Source: Marinomonas gallaica (GTDB lineage Bacteria > Pseudomonadota > Gammaproteobacteria > Pseudomonadales > Marinomonadaceae). Taken from it: a stretch of DNA of 64,000 bases. The DNA lies in assembly GCF_001639745.1 (NCBI RefSeq), contig NZ_LTAX01000001.1, positions 248,001 through 312,000 of the forward strand, written 5' to 3'. A model generated the notes under the pieces. It was not told where the DNA came from. It was given only the letters and a program-made list of their open reading frames with translations, and ran no database searches. Both the position numbers and the translations under genes were made by a program. Each line of letters opens with the position of its first letter. The stretch's first letter is position 1. Of the stretch, positions 8,626 to 18,033 are shown piece by piece.

Positions 8626-9495
8626 CTCTGGGCAGACACCAAATGTATCTATCAAAAATTGATCTGTCGGCAACACTAACCCATACATACGAATCAAGTA
8701 TGGGTTAAACGCTACTCTTAAAGGAGAAGGGTAGCTTGAAGGCAATAACGTTGCGCTGGCCTTAAACACATCAATATAGGAACTAGTAAGTGCCAATTTA
8801 TCTTGTGAGGTACTGTAGACTGAGAATAAAGCCCCTGCTCTGACTAGCTGAAGAGAATGAGCCGCTAACGATTTTTTCTTGTGGAAAATCAAACGAATCG
8901 CATCTTTAGAAAACTGCGCATCAAATAACATTGAGTCATAGAGAGACAGCACTAAATTCGAGCGCTCAAGCACATTGGTTAATGACTTTAGCTTTTCCTC
9001 ACGACTGCCTAAAGGAATTGCACTCGTAATAATCTCAAACCTCTTATCCTCTGCGACACCTAATGTCTCGTTAGATACGTTTAATCCCTCACTATAGATA
9101 ATCCCTAACGGCGCATGATCATCCCAAAAGGTACTCAATATGTCTAAACGAAGAGACATCGGCGCACCGGAAAATATTGCCGTAGATGGCTTACTGCAAT
9201 GTTGTTTTAGTTGATTATATTCTTCCTCTCCGAGAAACAGAGCAATCAGCACGACACTCTGGTTGACATCGCACACTTGCCGAAAACTGTCTCGGCCAAC
9301 AGTGATAACTAAGTCGCCATCAACGAGTTGATTATCAGGAGAGAGGAGCGCAGGAACATCAACATCGGTTGAGGCACTCAAAGACAAAGACAACACTCGA
9401 GAGACGGTTTCACGTCCATCATGGTATACGTAGGTACTGGCATGAGCCAGTACCTGAAGCATACAACCAATTAACACTATGAAAATCCGTCTCAT
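8599..9495 (-). CDS. periplasmic ABC substrate-binding-like protein paired with a TonB receptor
   Basis: 298 residues with a Sec signal peptide (MRRIFIVLIGCMLQVLAHAS, cleavage near residue 19-20). The body has Rossmann-like strands (LVITVGRDS, VVLIALFLG, APLGIIYSEG, LVLSLYDSMLF) resembling the 'ABC_sub_bind' periplasmic family (PF04392), but no transporter genes are adjacent. It follows the TonB-dependent receptor by 17 bp on the same strand, so both probably act on one ligand or assembly. Assignment is by fold pattern only. Confidence 0.62.
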   Translation of the reverse strand: MRRIFIVLIGCMLQVLAHASTYVYHDGRETVSRVLSLSLSASTDVDVPALLSPDNQLVDGDLVITVGRDSFRQVCDVNQSVVLIALFLGEEEYNQLKQHCSKPSTAIFSGAPMSLRLDILSTFWDDHAPLGIIYSEGLNVSNETLGVAEDKRFEIITSAIPLGSREEKLKSLTNVLERSNLVLSLYDSMLFDAQFSKDAIRLIFHKKKSLAAHSLQLVRAGALFSVYSTSQDKLALTSSYIDVFKASATLLPSSYPSPLRVAFNPYLIRMYGLVLPTDQFLIDTFGVCPESGCQEAFY

Positions 9496-9512
9496 AATTT
9501 CAATTTATGCTC

Positions 9513-11498
9513 TTAAAAAGATACGTTTGCGAACATAAATACGCTGGTCTTATCTTCCGTTACATTGTTAACACGGATATATGGATTATTATCCAAACGA
9601 GTATTTCCTCCTAAACCAGCTGTAAATGTGTTCGATCCTTGAACCATACGATAAGCTAACCATAGACTTAAAAATTCATGATCGTATGATGCGACTTCCT
9701 TACCATAAATATAGCGAGAATTTATAGAAATACTATCACTGACCGGTATACTCGCAAAAAGTGTTGTAACAAACGGCGCAACAGTTTCAATAATATCTTC
9801 TTCATCCGTTTTAGTGTCTTGATAAGCAATAGTGGCGCGCAGCAATGTTCCTTGGGCGGAACGCCAATCCAACTCTGCCTCTATCCCATCAATCGTAAAC
9901 GCGTAACTCTCATTAGGTGTTAAAAGCCCGCCATCTTCAATAGCGTCTTCATATTTCTTGTTCGAGCCAGATAGATTCATCAATTTCTCACGATAAGCCG
10001 AAATATCATAAGACAATCCTAATGTCGGAATATTGTGATAAAAGCCAACTTCGTATGAGGTGATTTTCTCAGCAGGTATACCTGTTGAATAGGCAGGAAT
10101 GGAACGAATACCATTAAACACATAAGACCATTTTGCTTTTTGATCGTACAAGTCTGGCACTCGATACGCTTGTGATATATTAGCTCGAATCGAAGACTGC
10201 TGTGTCAATTTATACGTAGCCCCCAGCTGAGGTGACGTGTAATCACCTGTCAACTTACTATGCTCGTACATGACACCACCATTAATAATAAGCGGGTCAA
10301 AGGCTCGATAACTTAAATTAGTTGAAGCCCTAAACAGCTCCTCTTTGTAATCACCGTCAAAATACGTCTTAGAACTAACACGATCTTGTCGATAAGACAG
10401 GGTATTAACTAAGCGGTAATCACTGGTCGGCGTCCAAATACTTTGCACTTCAACATCGTGTCGATTCTCATCTAAATCCGAAACCAAGTGCCCTTTGTAA
10501 ATTTCATTTGCCGGCAAATCTTGGGCAAACAGCTGATTCAATACCATACCGTAGACATCAATGTCATGATCTTCAATTCGTTCAGAACGGTCATAATAAT
10601 ACTGTGCTCTGAGCGTGTGTTGCGCAGACTGATCGACTTCCCAACTGACTTTAATGTGCTCTCGATCGCGATCTAAGACAGGTCTGGTATTGTCATAACT
10701 CACACCAGGTACTTCGTAGAACTCCACATCTGCGGCTAAATTAGCGGCACCGATATCGATGTCGACCTTCTGTTTATTGTCTTCATATAAAAAGAACATA
10801 TTGCCAGATGTTTGGACATGACCATCATTTCTAGGATCACCATCCCCTTTACGCGCATATCCATCTACTGTGCCTCGGGACGCCGATACTCGGTAACTCC
10901 AGTTTCCAGATAAGCCACTATGCTGGGCGTACATCCGGCGATTACCTTGATCATCTGTAGCAAACGCAAGGTCAGAGCCAAGTGTCTCGATTGGGCTGCG
11001 CGTGATGATATTGATCACCGCTAAAAAAGAATTACTGCCATAACTTGATGCATTAGGCCCACGATTTACTTCTACTCGCGCAACATCTTCAATACTCAAC
11101 GCTAAACTAGCCCAATCTACGCGCGCGTAGGCAGAGCTATAAACTGAACGGCCATTGACGAGAACTTGGATACGCCGAAAGCGATCTTTTTCAGTACCAT
11201 GATAGGCCACCACTTTACGGTAGGAATTCCAGTAAGGCCCTACATAAAACCCTGGCACATAGAACAATAGGTCTTCCACATATTGTACGTTTGATCGGCG
11301 AATAAACTCCCCCGACAATACCGATAATGTAGAGGATACCTCTACTCGTGGCTGTTCAACTCGAGCTGGGGTTACTACTGCCGGGATATTGTCCCCTAAC
11401 AATAAACCTTCTAAACTGGCTAATGAGTTATCTATTGTATCGGCTGATGTCAAACCAGCATAAGTGGCCAGCAAGGTGCCTGTAGCGTATCGGATCAT
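9513..11498 (-). CDS. TonB-dependent outer-membrane receptor
   Basis: About 661 residues. A plug domain (VSVLSGEFI-type start, YVEDLLFYVPGFYVG, RIQVLVNGRSVYS, VARVEVNRGPNASSYGSNSFLAVINIIT) precedes a beta-barrel of alternating aromatic strands ending in a terminal Phe (MFANVSF), the usual BAM signal. I choose ATG at 11498: it has GAGGA upstream, opens a signal peptide (MIRYATGTLLATYAGLTSADT) and removes the overlap with the preceding gene that the upstream start at 11528 would create. The ligand is not evident; there is no Fur box in front. It lies 7 bp after prephenate dehydratase. Confidence 0.88.
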   Translation of the reverse strand: MIRYATGTLLATYAGLTSADTIDNSLASLEGLLLGDNIPAVVTPARVEQPRVEVSSTLSVLSGEFIRRSNVQYVEDLLFYVPGFYVGPYWNSYRKVVAYHGTEKDRFRRIQVLVNGRSVYSSAYARVDWASLALSIEDVARVEVNRGPNASSYGSNSFLAVINIITRSPIETLGSDLAFATDDQGNRRMYAQHSGLSGNWSYRVSASRGTVDGYARKGDGDPRNDGHVQTSGNMFFLYEDNKQKVDIDIGAANLAADVEFYEVPGVSYDNTRPVLDRDREHIKVSWEVDQSAQHTLRAQYYYDRSERIEDHDIDVYGMVLNQLFAQDLPANEIYKGHLVSDLDENRHDVEVQSIWTPTSDYRLVNTLSYRQDRVSSKTYFDGDYKEELFRASTNLSYRAFDPLIINGGVMYEHSKLTGDYTSPQLGATYKLTQQSSIRANISQAYRVPDLYDQKAKWSYVFNGIRSIPAYSTGIPAEKITSYEVGFYHNIPTLGLSYDISAYREKLMNLSGSNKKYEDAIEDGGLLTPNESYAFTIDGIEAELDWRSAQGTLLRATIAYQDTKTDEEDIIETVAPFVTTLFASIPVSDSISINSRYIYGKEVASYDHEFLSLWLAYRMVQGSNTFTAGLGGNTRLDNNPYIRVNNVTEDKTSVFMFANVSF

Positions 11499-11505
11499 AT
11501 TATCC

Positions 11506-12369
11506 TCACTTACGAAACGAGTCAGCATAATACGTCCCTAATATACGTACTTCCTCGGAAAAGAAACGAAGCTCCTCCAATGCAGCCTGCATTGCCGGAG
11601 ATTGGAAATGTGCTTCTACATCGACATAAAACTGGGTCGCAGTAAACTGACCATCCAGCATATAGCTTTCTAACTTCAGCATATTAATGCCATTCGTTGC
11701 GAAGCCACCCATTGCCTTGTAAAGCGCAGAAGGGATATTCCTTACTTTAAATAAAAACGAGGTAATATAACGCTGCTGCTCTTCATAGATTGGCGTTTTT
11801 TGCTGTTTCGCAAACACCAAAAAACGTGTGGTATTACCTTCTACATCATTAAAGTGTGATTGTAAGATCGGCAACCCATATAAATCCGCCGCTAACGACG
11901 ACGAAATCACGGCCAAGCCTTGCTGCTTTGATTCTGCTAAATGCTTCGCAGCACCCGCAGTATCATACATAGCTACTTGCTGAGCCCCTAAGCGACTTAT
12001 ATTGTGGTTACACTGAGCCAATGCTTGAGGGTGACTGCCAACTAATTGGACATCTGCTAACATCATATCTGGTGTGCCGATCAAACAGTGATTCACTGGC
12101 TCAAAGTGCTCTTTCACTACATACAATTGTGTTCCTTTCAACTCTCGGTAGATTTCCTCTACTCGACCAGCTGTCGAGTTTTCGACCGGAATCATGGCAT
12201 AATGTGCATTGCCCTGTTCAACTTTCGCAAGTGCTTGGCTAAAACTGGCACAATGAACCATATCCCAATCAGGAAAACAGTGTTTGCAAGCTAAATGCGA
12301 GTAAGCGCCAGGCTCTCCTTGATACGCTACAATTTGGTCTGCATGCAGAGGTGTCGCGGATTGGGTCAT
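11506..12369 (-). CDS. pheA: monofunctional prephenate dehydratase with ACT domain
   Basis: Converts prephenate to phenylpyruvate in phenylalanine synthesis. The 287-residue protein has the PDT domain (VAYQGEPGAYSHLA at the start; VEGNTTRFLVF with the catalytic Thr) and a C-terminal ACT domain from about residue 195 (NIPSALYKAMGGFATNGINMLKLES). There is no chorismate-mutase domain, unlike E. coli PheA. The ESRP element of the Phe-binding site reads ESYM, as I recall for the rhizobial-type branch. It heads a leftward unit with the TonB receptor, an odd pairing. Confidence 0.93.
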   Translation of the reverse strand: MTQSATPLHADQIVAYQGEPGAYSHLACKHCFPDWDMVHCASFSQALAKVEQGNAHYAMIPVENSTAGRVEEIYRELKGTQLYVVKEHFEPVNHCLIGTPDMMLADVQLVGSHPQALAQCNHNISRLGAQQVAMYDTAGAAKHLAESKQQGLAVISSSLAADLYGLPILQSHFNDVEGNTTRFLVFAKQQKTPIYEEQQRYITSFLFKVRNIPSALYKAMGGFATNGINMLKLESYMLDGQFTATQFYVDVEAHFQSPAMQAALEELRFFSEEVRILGTYYADSFRK

Positions 12370-12482
12370 GGTTTAAATACCAACTATTGGATATAGAAGA
12401 TCAAGAACTTTACCAATTTTTTGCTATTTCCAACACTAAAATTGACAGTAAAACCAAACATTTACCTTGATAGAAGGCACCT

Positions 12483-12746
12483 GTGAAGAAAATCTTTATA
12501 AAATTTGTCCGTATCTATCAGTACTTGGTCAGTCCTTTGTTAGGTAATAACTGCCGCTACTACCCTACTTGCTCCGCGTATATGATCGAGGCGATTGAAC
12601 GTTTTGGTATTCTAAAAGGGACTTGGTTGGGAATAAAAAGATTGGGACGCTGCCACCCTTTCCATGAAGGTGGCATCGATTTAGTTCCAGATAAGAGGTG
12701 CAACTCGCATACTTCATGCAAGTCATCACATAAAGACTCTAGTTAA
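12483..12746 (+). CDS. yidD: YidD membrane-insertion efficiency factor (orphan copy)
   Basis: 87 residues with an amphipathic N-terminus and the three-cysteine YidD core: [17 protein letters not shown] followed by [17 protein letters not shown]. YidD assists YidC-dependent insertion of inner-membrane proteins. GTG start with AGAAGG five bases upstream. It normally sits between rnpA and yidC in the rpmH operon; none of those genes is here, so this copy has moved or is a duplicate. The tail is Ser/His/Lys rich. Its stop overlaps the convergent response regulator by 8 bp. Confidence 0.93.
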   Translation: MKKIFIKFVRIYQYLVSPLLGNNCRYYPTCSAYMIEAIERFGILKGTWLGIKRLGRCHPFHEGGIDLVPDKRCNSHTSCKSSHKDSS

Positions 12747-13380
12747 GCTGCAAGTTTAAATCACTGACCACTAGCACCGCTTGAGTACGGTTGTTAATAT
12801 TAAGTTTTCGGAATATAGCCGTAATATGCGCCTTTACAGTGGCTTCTGAAATATTCAGCTCGTACGCAATCTGCTTATTCAAAAGCCCCTCATGAAGGTA
12901 ACACAATACTTTGTACTGCTGCGGCGTTAGCTCAGCAACACGACGCTGCATATCCAAATTTGGGGCAGGTTGATTTTCTAATTTATCCGCCATACCAGCC
13001 GGCAGCCATGTGTCACCCTCTAAAATAGCGCCAATAGCTTCTAGATAAATACTCGGCTCACTGGTCTTAGGAATATACCCTAACGCACCGGCTTCAATAA
13101 CTTTCGCAACGACTGGAACCTCATCACTGCCAGATATAACCGCCACAGGGATATCCGGATAGTCGGCACGAATACGTATTAATCCATATAAATCACCACT
13201 GCCCGGCATATTGAGATCCAGAAGCAACAAATCCACATCAGGATTTGCTTTTAAGCTACCTAATGTGGATTCAAGGTCATGTGATTCTTGGATCTCTACT
13301 TCACCGAGTTGTTCGCGTAGCGCGCCCGTAAGGGCGCTGCGAAATAAGGGGTGGTCATCAGCGATAAGAAGTGAAATCAC
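12739..13380 (-). CDS. crbR: NarL/LuxR-family response regulator, probable CrbR/ErdR-like acetate-switch regulator
   Basis: Receiver domain at residues 1-~120 ([14 protein letters not shown] with the acidic pair D8/D9, phospho-acceptor D55 in [10 protein letters not shown], and conserved Lys in GYIPKTSEP), then a LuxR-type helix-turn-helix ([13 protein letters not shown]...[35 protein letters not shown]). 213 residues is standard. It lies 27 bp downstream of acs on the same strand. In Vibrio and Pseudomonas, CrbR/ErdR responds to the SSF-type kinase CrbS/MxtR and activates acs; a CrbS-like kinase is at 44918. That functional name is inferred from context. Confidence 0.8.
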   Translation of the reverse strand: MISLLIADDHPLFRSALTGALREQLGEVEIQESHDLESTLGSLKANPDVDLLLLDLNMPGSGDLYGLIRIRADYPDIPVAVISGSDEVPVVAKVIEAGALGYIPKTSEPSIYLEAIGAILEGDTWLPAGMADKLENQPAPNLDMQRRVAELTPQQYKVLCYLHEGLLNKQIAYELNISEATVKAHITAIFRKLNINNRTQAVLVVSDLNLQLN

Positions 13381-13407
13381 TAGGTTTCCTTAACAAAGAT
13401 GTATGGT

Positions 13408-15366
13408 TTACTTATTTAACCTGTTATCGATCAAATCATCAACCACACTTGGATCCGCTAAGGTACTTGTGTCACCTAATGCGTCATGTTCATTGGCGGC
13501 GATCTTACGCAATATGCGCCGCATGATCTTGCCTGAACGCGTTTTCGGTAAACCGGTTGTGGCCCAGTGGACTAAATCAGGTGTAGCAATTGGACCCACT
13601 TCTTGGCGTACCATCATCTTCACAGACTTAGTAAGTTCTTCATCTGGCTCAATACCCGAGTTAGGGATAATGTAGACGTAGATACCTTGTCCTTTTAGAT
13701 CATGAGGATAACCGACAACCGCCGCTTCCGCGACAGAAGGATGTGCCACCAAAGCACTTTCGATCTCAGCCGTACCTAGACGGTGACCCGATACATTTAA
13801 TACATCGTCCATACGCCCCGTGATCCAATACGCACCGTCTGCGTCACGACGAGCGCCATCACCGGTAAAGTATTTACCTTCAAACGTACTAAAATAAGTC
13901 TGTTCAAAACGCTCATGATCGCCATAAACCGTTCGAGATTGACCCGGCCATGAATCAAGAATGACTAAGCCACCTTCGACGTCTTTACCCATTTCGGTAA
14001 TTAGATTACCTTCAGCATCCACCAAAGCAGGCTGAACGCCATACAAAGGCGCTGTACAAGAGCCTGGTTTCGGATTCTTTTCCGTCACACGTGGCGTCAT
14101 CATCAGGCCACCGGTCTCGGTTTGCCACCACGTATCTACAATCGGACATTTACCATTGCCGATGTTTTTGTGATACCAAACCCATGCTTCAGGATTAATT
14201 GGCTCACCAACACTGCCCAATACTCGTAAAGAATCACGGGAGCTGGTCGCCATAGGTTCATCACCTTTTGCCATCAAAGCGCGAATGGCCGTCGGTGCCG
14301 TATAGAGTTGTGTCACCTTGAACTTATCGACAACTCGACCAATTCTCCCAGAATCCGGAAACGTCGGCACACCTTCAAATAAGACACTGGTCACGCCATT
14401 AGCAAGTGGCCCGTATACCATGTAACTGTGCCCAGTAATCCAGCCGACATCGGCGGCACACCAATAAATATCATCAGGTTTGATATCAAACACTAATTCG
14501 TGCGTAAGAGACGCGTATACAAGATACCCGCCTGTTGTGTGCACCACACCTTTAGGTTTACCAGTAGAACCGGACGTGTACAGAATAAATAACGGATCTT
14601 CAGCATTCATTGCCTCTGGTGTCGCGTCAGCGCTTTCTTGGAATGTAAGTTCCGCCCAATCTAAATCACGACCTTCAACCCAATTTACATCCGCTTTGGT
14701 ATAACGGTAGACAATAACGTTTTCGACAGACGGACAAGCGTTGTTGTCTAAGGCTTTATCCACGTTATTTTTAAGGGGTACAAAGTTACCGGCGCGCTTA
14801 CCTTGGTCCGCCGTGAGAACAACTTTAACTTTACAGTCGTTTAGACGATCAGCAATTGCAGACGCAGAGAAACCACCAAAGATCACACTATGAATTGCAC
14901 CAATGCGAGCACATGCAAGCATGGCATAGGCTGCCTGAGGAATCATCGGCATATAAATCGCAACACGATCTCCTTTTTGAACCCCCTGCTTACGTAGAAG
15001 GTTCGCAAGGCGCCCTACTTCATCATACAACTCCTGATAAGTAACAACGCTGTCATTACCCTCTAAGTCGCCTTCAACATAAAAAGCCACTTTGTCGGCT
15101 TTTTCTGGCAAGTGGCGATCAATACAGTTGTACGCCGCGTTCAGCTCACCGTCTTCAAACCATTTGATACTAACGTTGCCACGCTCGAAACTTGTGTTTT
15201 TAACTTTTGTATACGGCGTAGACCAATGTAGGCGCTTACCTTCTTTGCCCCAAAATGTCTCTGGGTCATTAACGGACTCTTGGTAATGCTGTTCAAATTC
15301 AGCTGGGCTTACATTTGCGTTGGAGTAGGTGTAATCCATCTGCTCCGTATAAGATGACTGTGACAT
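13408..15366 (-). CDS. acs: acetyl-CoA synthetase
   Basis: AMP-forming ligase making acetyl-CoA from acetate, ATP and CoA. The protein is about 652 residues, as for Acs. Visible signatures are the AMP-binding loop ([20 protein letters not shown]), [41 protein letters not shown], and the C-terminal [16 protein letters not shown] holding the acetylatable catalytic Lys. ATG at 15366 is preferred over 15378 because GGAG lies seven bases before it. A CrbR-like regulator follows, suggesting direct control by the acetate switch. Confidence 0.97.
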   Translation of the reverse strand: MSQSSYTEQMDYTYSNANVSPAEFEQHYQESVNDPETFWGKEGKRLHWSTPYTKVKNTSFERGNVSIKWFEDGELNAAYNCIDRHLPEKADKVAFYVEGDLEGNDSVVTYQELYDEVGRLANLLRKQGVQKGDRVAIYMPMIPQAAYAMLACARIGAIHSVIFGGFSASAIADRLNDCKVKVVLTADQGKRAGNFVPLKNNVDKALDNNACPSVENVIVYRYTKADVNWVEGRDLDWAELTFQESADATPEAMNAEDPLFILYTSGSTGKPKGVVHTTGGYLVYASLTHELVFDIKPDDIYWCAADVGWITGHSYMVYGPLANGVTSVLFEGVPTFPDSGRIGRVVDKFKVTQLYTAPTAIRALMAKGDEPMATSSRDSLRVLGSVGEPINPEAWVWYHKNIGNGKCPIVDTWWQTETGGLMMTPRVTEKNPKPGSCTAPLYGVQPALVDAEGNLITEMGKDVEGGLVILDSWPGQSRTVYGDHERFEQTYFSTFEGKYFTGDGARRDADGAYWITGRMDDVLNVSGHRLGTAEIESALVAHPSVAEAAVVGYPHDLKGQGIYVYIIPNSGIEPDEELTKSVKMMVRQEVGPIATPDLVHWATTGLPKTRSGKIMRRILRKIAANEHDALGDTSTLADPSVVDDLIDNRLNK

Positions 15367-15464
15367 GACTCGCTCCATTGTTATTTTTAAATAAGGATGC
15401 TGAAAACTACTATATAGCTTGGCCTCGGACAGGCTATCCCACTTTAGTCTAAGTCATTGACCGA

Positions 15465-16208
15465 CTACTCCGAGAATGAACCCGCGTACACAAAAAAAGG
15501 AAACTTGGCGGGTACTTTTTCCAACGGGTCTTTCCAAACGTATTCAATCGCTTTTTCAGCTTCTTGAATTTGAAAGTCTCCATGTTTTTCGACCATAATT
15601 TGTGATGCAGACCATGACCGCATAAAGGCAAACGCTTGCGTCATGGTCCAATGGCACTCCAAGTCAAATGAAGGCGACTCGATTTGTGTAAACGGAAAAT
15701 CAACCGAAAGATACTGCCCGCGCAATAGCGCTGTTTGTTCAGGCCAGAAAGGCTGTAAAATAGGCAGTAAATGCTCTTTGATCGCTTGATCTAAACCATC
15801 CCCAAACTGAATCCAATTGTAACCCCAGATAAATAACTTGCCCCCAGGTTTGAGGACGCGTTTCACTTCTTGCCAAAACGTATTCAAATCAAACCAATGC
15901 AAAGCATGGGCCACACAGACAGCATCAAAATAGTGATCTGGAAAGTTAGTTTTTTCCGAAGGTTGTACAGAATAGTTGACCTTACGATGTGGCGTTGCTT
16001 TTGCAATTTGAGCTTCTGATATATCGGTCGCTTCTACGTGTTGAAAATAAGCAGCAAGATCAATCGAGGCCTGCCCAGTACCGCAAGCACAATCCCAAAC
16101 ACGCTCGGTTTGTTTGACTTGATGACTTAACCAGTAATACAACTCTGGAGGATAAGTCGGTCTAACTAGAGAGTAGTTAGCCGCCGAAGAGGGATCGAAC
16201 GTACGCAT
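15465..16208 (-). CDS. class I SAM-dependent methyltransferase
   Basis: 247 residues. Motif I is VWDCACGTGQASIDLA, followed by the acidic strand end VEATDISEAQI, then FDAVCVAHALHWFDLNTFWQEVKRVLKPGGKLFIWGYN. This layout with 'AHALHWFD' is typical of the small-molecule methyltransferase_11 group (TAM- or TgtB-like size). The substrate cannot be told. It starts 36 bp after the HAD phosphatase gene on the same strand, so the two may be cotranscribed. Confidence 0.85.
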   Translation of the reverse strand: MRTFDPSSAANYSLVRPTYPPELYYWLSHQVKQTERVWDCACGTGQASIDLAAYFQHVEATDISEAQIAKATPHRKVNYSVQPSEKTNFPDHYFDAVCVAHALHWFDLNTFWQEVKRVLKPGGKLFIWGYNWIQFGDGLDQAIKEHLLPILQPFWPEQTALLRGQYLSVDFPFTQIESPSFDLECHWTMTQAFAFMRSWSASQIMVEKHGDFQIQEAEKAIEYVWKDPLEKVPAKFPFFVYAGSFSE

Positions 16209-16244
16209 AAATTTTCCAAATCAATCGGTATACAGAAACAGTAT

Positions 16245-16856
16245 CTACTTAATCACACTATATGTATAAAGGATTTCTTGTGCACATGCGATACCTTTGA
16301 CCTGCTCCGCCTGAATCCCCTTTGTAATAGCGGCCTCCACATTTATTTGATTATCATCTAAAAACAAAATCTTTTTGGGTTCAACACCTAACTCATTAAT
16401 AACATGATCAAATACGTTTAAATCCGGCTTCACCAACCCTATTTGATGGGACGCAAAGTAACTATGGAATAAGCCTGCTAACCCCATCTCATCCAACAAA
16501 CGCCCCCAGTGAGCATCATTGGTATTGGACAGCACCGCACGATGATAGTGAGGCGGTATACTTCGCACCAGTTCAACTGCCCCTTGAAACAACCCTTTGG
16601 GCCAATTGATAAAGCTCTCAGTGAAATAATGAGGATCGATGTTAGAGCGCGTTTCCTTCAGCAAACGCTCAACAAATACCGGCAAAGATATCTGACCACT
16701 ATCAAAGGCTTTCACCGAAGGCGACTTAAGCCACATACCCCAAAGCTCTGACTCACTGCCCGCTTCCACTTGGAAAACTTTAGCAAAATCCTCCTGTGTG
16801 CCTAAATCGACCAACACATTGCCAAGGTCAAATAGAATTACTTTTATATCAGCCAT
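16245..16856 (-). CDS. HAD-superfamily phosphatase (YihX-like)
   Basis: 203 residues with HAD motifs: VILFDLGNVLVDLG (nucleophile Asp in the DxGN variant seen in YihX-type sugar phosphatases), AVLSNTNDAHW (motif II), KPDLNVFDHVI (motif III Lys) and ILFLDDNQINVEAA (motif IV). E. coli YihX releases glucose from glucose-1-phosphate and has the same DLGN, SNTN and DDN pattern, but the sequence is divergent enough that the substrate is only a suggestion. The start has Met-Ala-Asp at 16856. Confidence 0.82.
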   Translation of the reverse strand: MADIKVILFDLGNVLVDLGTQEDFAKVFQVEAGSESELWGMWLKSPSVKAFDSGQISLPVFVERLLKETRSNIDPHYFTESFINWPKGLFQGAVELVRSIPPHYHRAVLSNTNDAHWGRLLDEMGLAGLFHSYFASHQIGLVKPDLNVFDHVINELGVEPKKILFLDDNQINVEAAITKGIQAEQVKGIACAQEILYTYSVIK

Positions 16857-16977
16857 TATTTATGAAGATAACCTTATGAAACAAAAATTAATTTGCATTG
16901 TATTACTTAAATTAACTAAAGTTTTGAATATTCATGACGAAAAACAGAAATGGTCTAATCTATAAAGGTAATACACC

Positions 16978-17556
16978 ATGAAAAAGATTTTCAAATATCT
17001 ACCTATAGTTGCTTTACCTGCCATTGGCATGTCATCGGCCTTTGCCCTTGAGCAGGTGAATGGGTCAGCAACCGTTATTGTACAAAACTCCTTTACCCTA
17101 CAAGAAGACAGCGGCCTTGACTTTGGTACAGTGCGAGCTTCAGCTGACACAACTGGTACAACTGTTGCGACCTTAACGCTTCCAGCTGACGGGTCGGCTT
17201 CTTCTGTGGTACAAGGAACAAACGCTACCATCCAAGAGATCACCCCTGGCGCTGCAGCAACTTTCTCAATCAGTGGTGCAGCCCCTTCGACCGCTCTTAC
17301 TCTAACACTACCGACCTCGACTACCTTGACAACTGGCGGCGGCACAGCATCATTTACCGTTAATAATTTTATTGCTGAAGTAACGAGCGGCCCTAGCAAT
17401 GGTTCAACCTATGCTGCGTCAAATCTCATAACCGACACGGCTGGAGCTGTAACTTTCAGTGTAGGTGCTGACTTAGTTACTGACGATGGAACACCTTCTG
17501 CAGACTACCTAAATGGTACGTATACTGGCACATACCAAGTGTCTGTTGACTACTAA
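16978..17556 (+). CDS. DUF4402 protein, probable fibre subunit 1
   Basis: 192 residues with a Sec signal peptide (MKKIFKYLPIVALPAIGMSSAFA, cleaved before LEQVNG). The mature part is Thr/Ser/Ala-rich beta-sandwich-like sequence with the DUF4402 marks: LDFGTVRAS near residue 45 and a terminal TGTYQVSVDY strand. AAGG precedes the ATG. It heads a four-gene run with a second DUF4402 protein, a PapD-like chaperone and an usher-like protein, so the natural reading is a secreted or surface subunit. DUF4402 function is not established; that role is inference. Confidence 0.8.
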   Translation: MKKIFKYLPIVALPAIGMSSAFALEQVNGSATVIVQNSFTLQEDSGLDFGTVRASADTTGTTVATLTLPADGSASSVVQGTNATIQEITPGAAATFSISGAAPSTALTLTLPTSTTLTTGGGTASFTVNNFIAEVTSGPSNGSTYAASNLITDTAGAVTFSVGADLVTDDGTPSADYLNGTYTGTYQVSVDY

Positions 17557-17566
17557 TCAATCAAAC

Positions 17567-18031
17567 ATGCGCATCGACAAAGCTAGTTTTGCTTTTGTTG
17601 CAATCTTGTTTATGGACATGGCGTGGGGCGATATTATTGAAGTATCGTCCCTCGACTTTGGCACCGTTGCAGTTTCTCAAAACTCAACCCCGGGTCAGGT
17701 TGATGTGAGCTTTACTGGACTTGTGAATTATACTGGTGGTATTTATGGGATTACACCTCCCAGTAGAGGGGAGTTTTTTCTAAACAACTTCCCACCCAAT
17801 CAGTCCCTGTTTATCACAAGTTCCAGTATACAGGCGACCACCAATAGCGATAGCACTTCACAGGATCAGTTCACACTTGACAGCATCAATGCACCCTCTG
17901 TCATTACAACAGACAGTAGCGGAAACGCCACTCTTTATGTCGGTGGGGTATTAGAAACTTCTGCTGATGGGACGAATAACTATACAAATACTCGCTACAC
18001 CATCTCCTATCAAATTTCAGTGAACTATTAA
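17567..18031 (+). CDS. DUF4402 protein, probable fibre subunit 2
   Basis: About 154 residues starting at ATG 17567, ten bases after the first subunit's stop; this start opens a signal peptide (MRIDKASFAFVAILFMDMAWG) whereas the longer frame from 17513 does not. The mature part repeats the family pattern, VSSLDFGTVAVSQN near its N-terminus and YTISYQISVNY at the end, paralleling the neighbour's final strand. It is probably a paralogous minor or adaptor subunit. The PapD-like chaperone begins 2 bp after its stop. Confidence 0.75.
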   Translation: MRIDKASFAFVAILFMDMAWGDIIEVSSLDFGTVAVSQNSTPGQVDVSFTGLVNYTGGIYGITPPSRGEFFLNNFPPNQSLFITSSSIQATTNSDSTSQDQFTLDSINAPSVITTDSSGNATLYVGGVLETSADGTNNYTNTRYTISYQISVNY

Positions 18032-18033
18032 AA

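Noticed and set aside
16932-17399. 155-residue ORF antisense to the first DUF4402 gene
   Set aside because: Low-complexity Val/Ala/Ser translation of the Thr/Ala-rich DUF4402 gene on the other strand; the forward product has a clean signal peptide and family marks.
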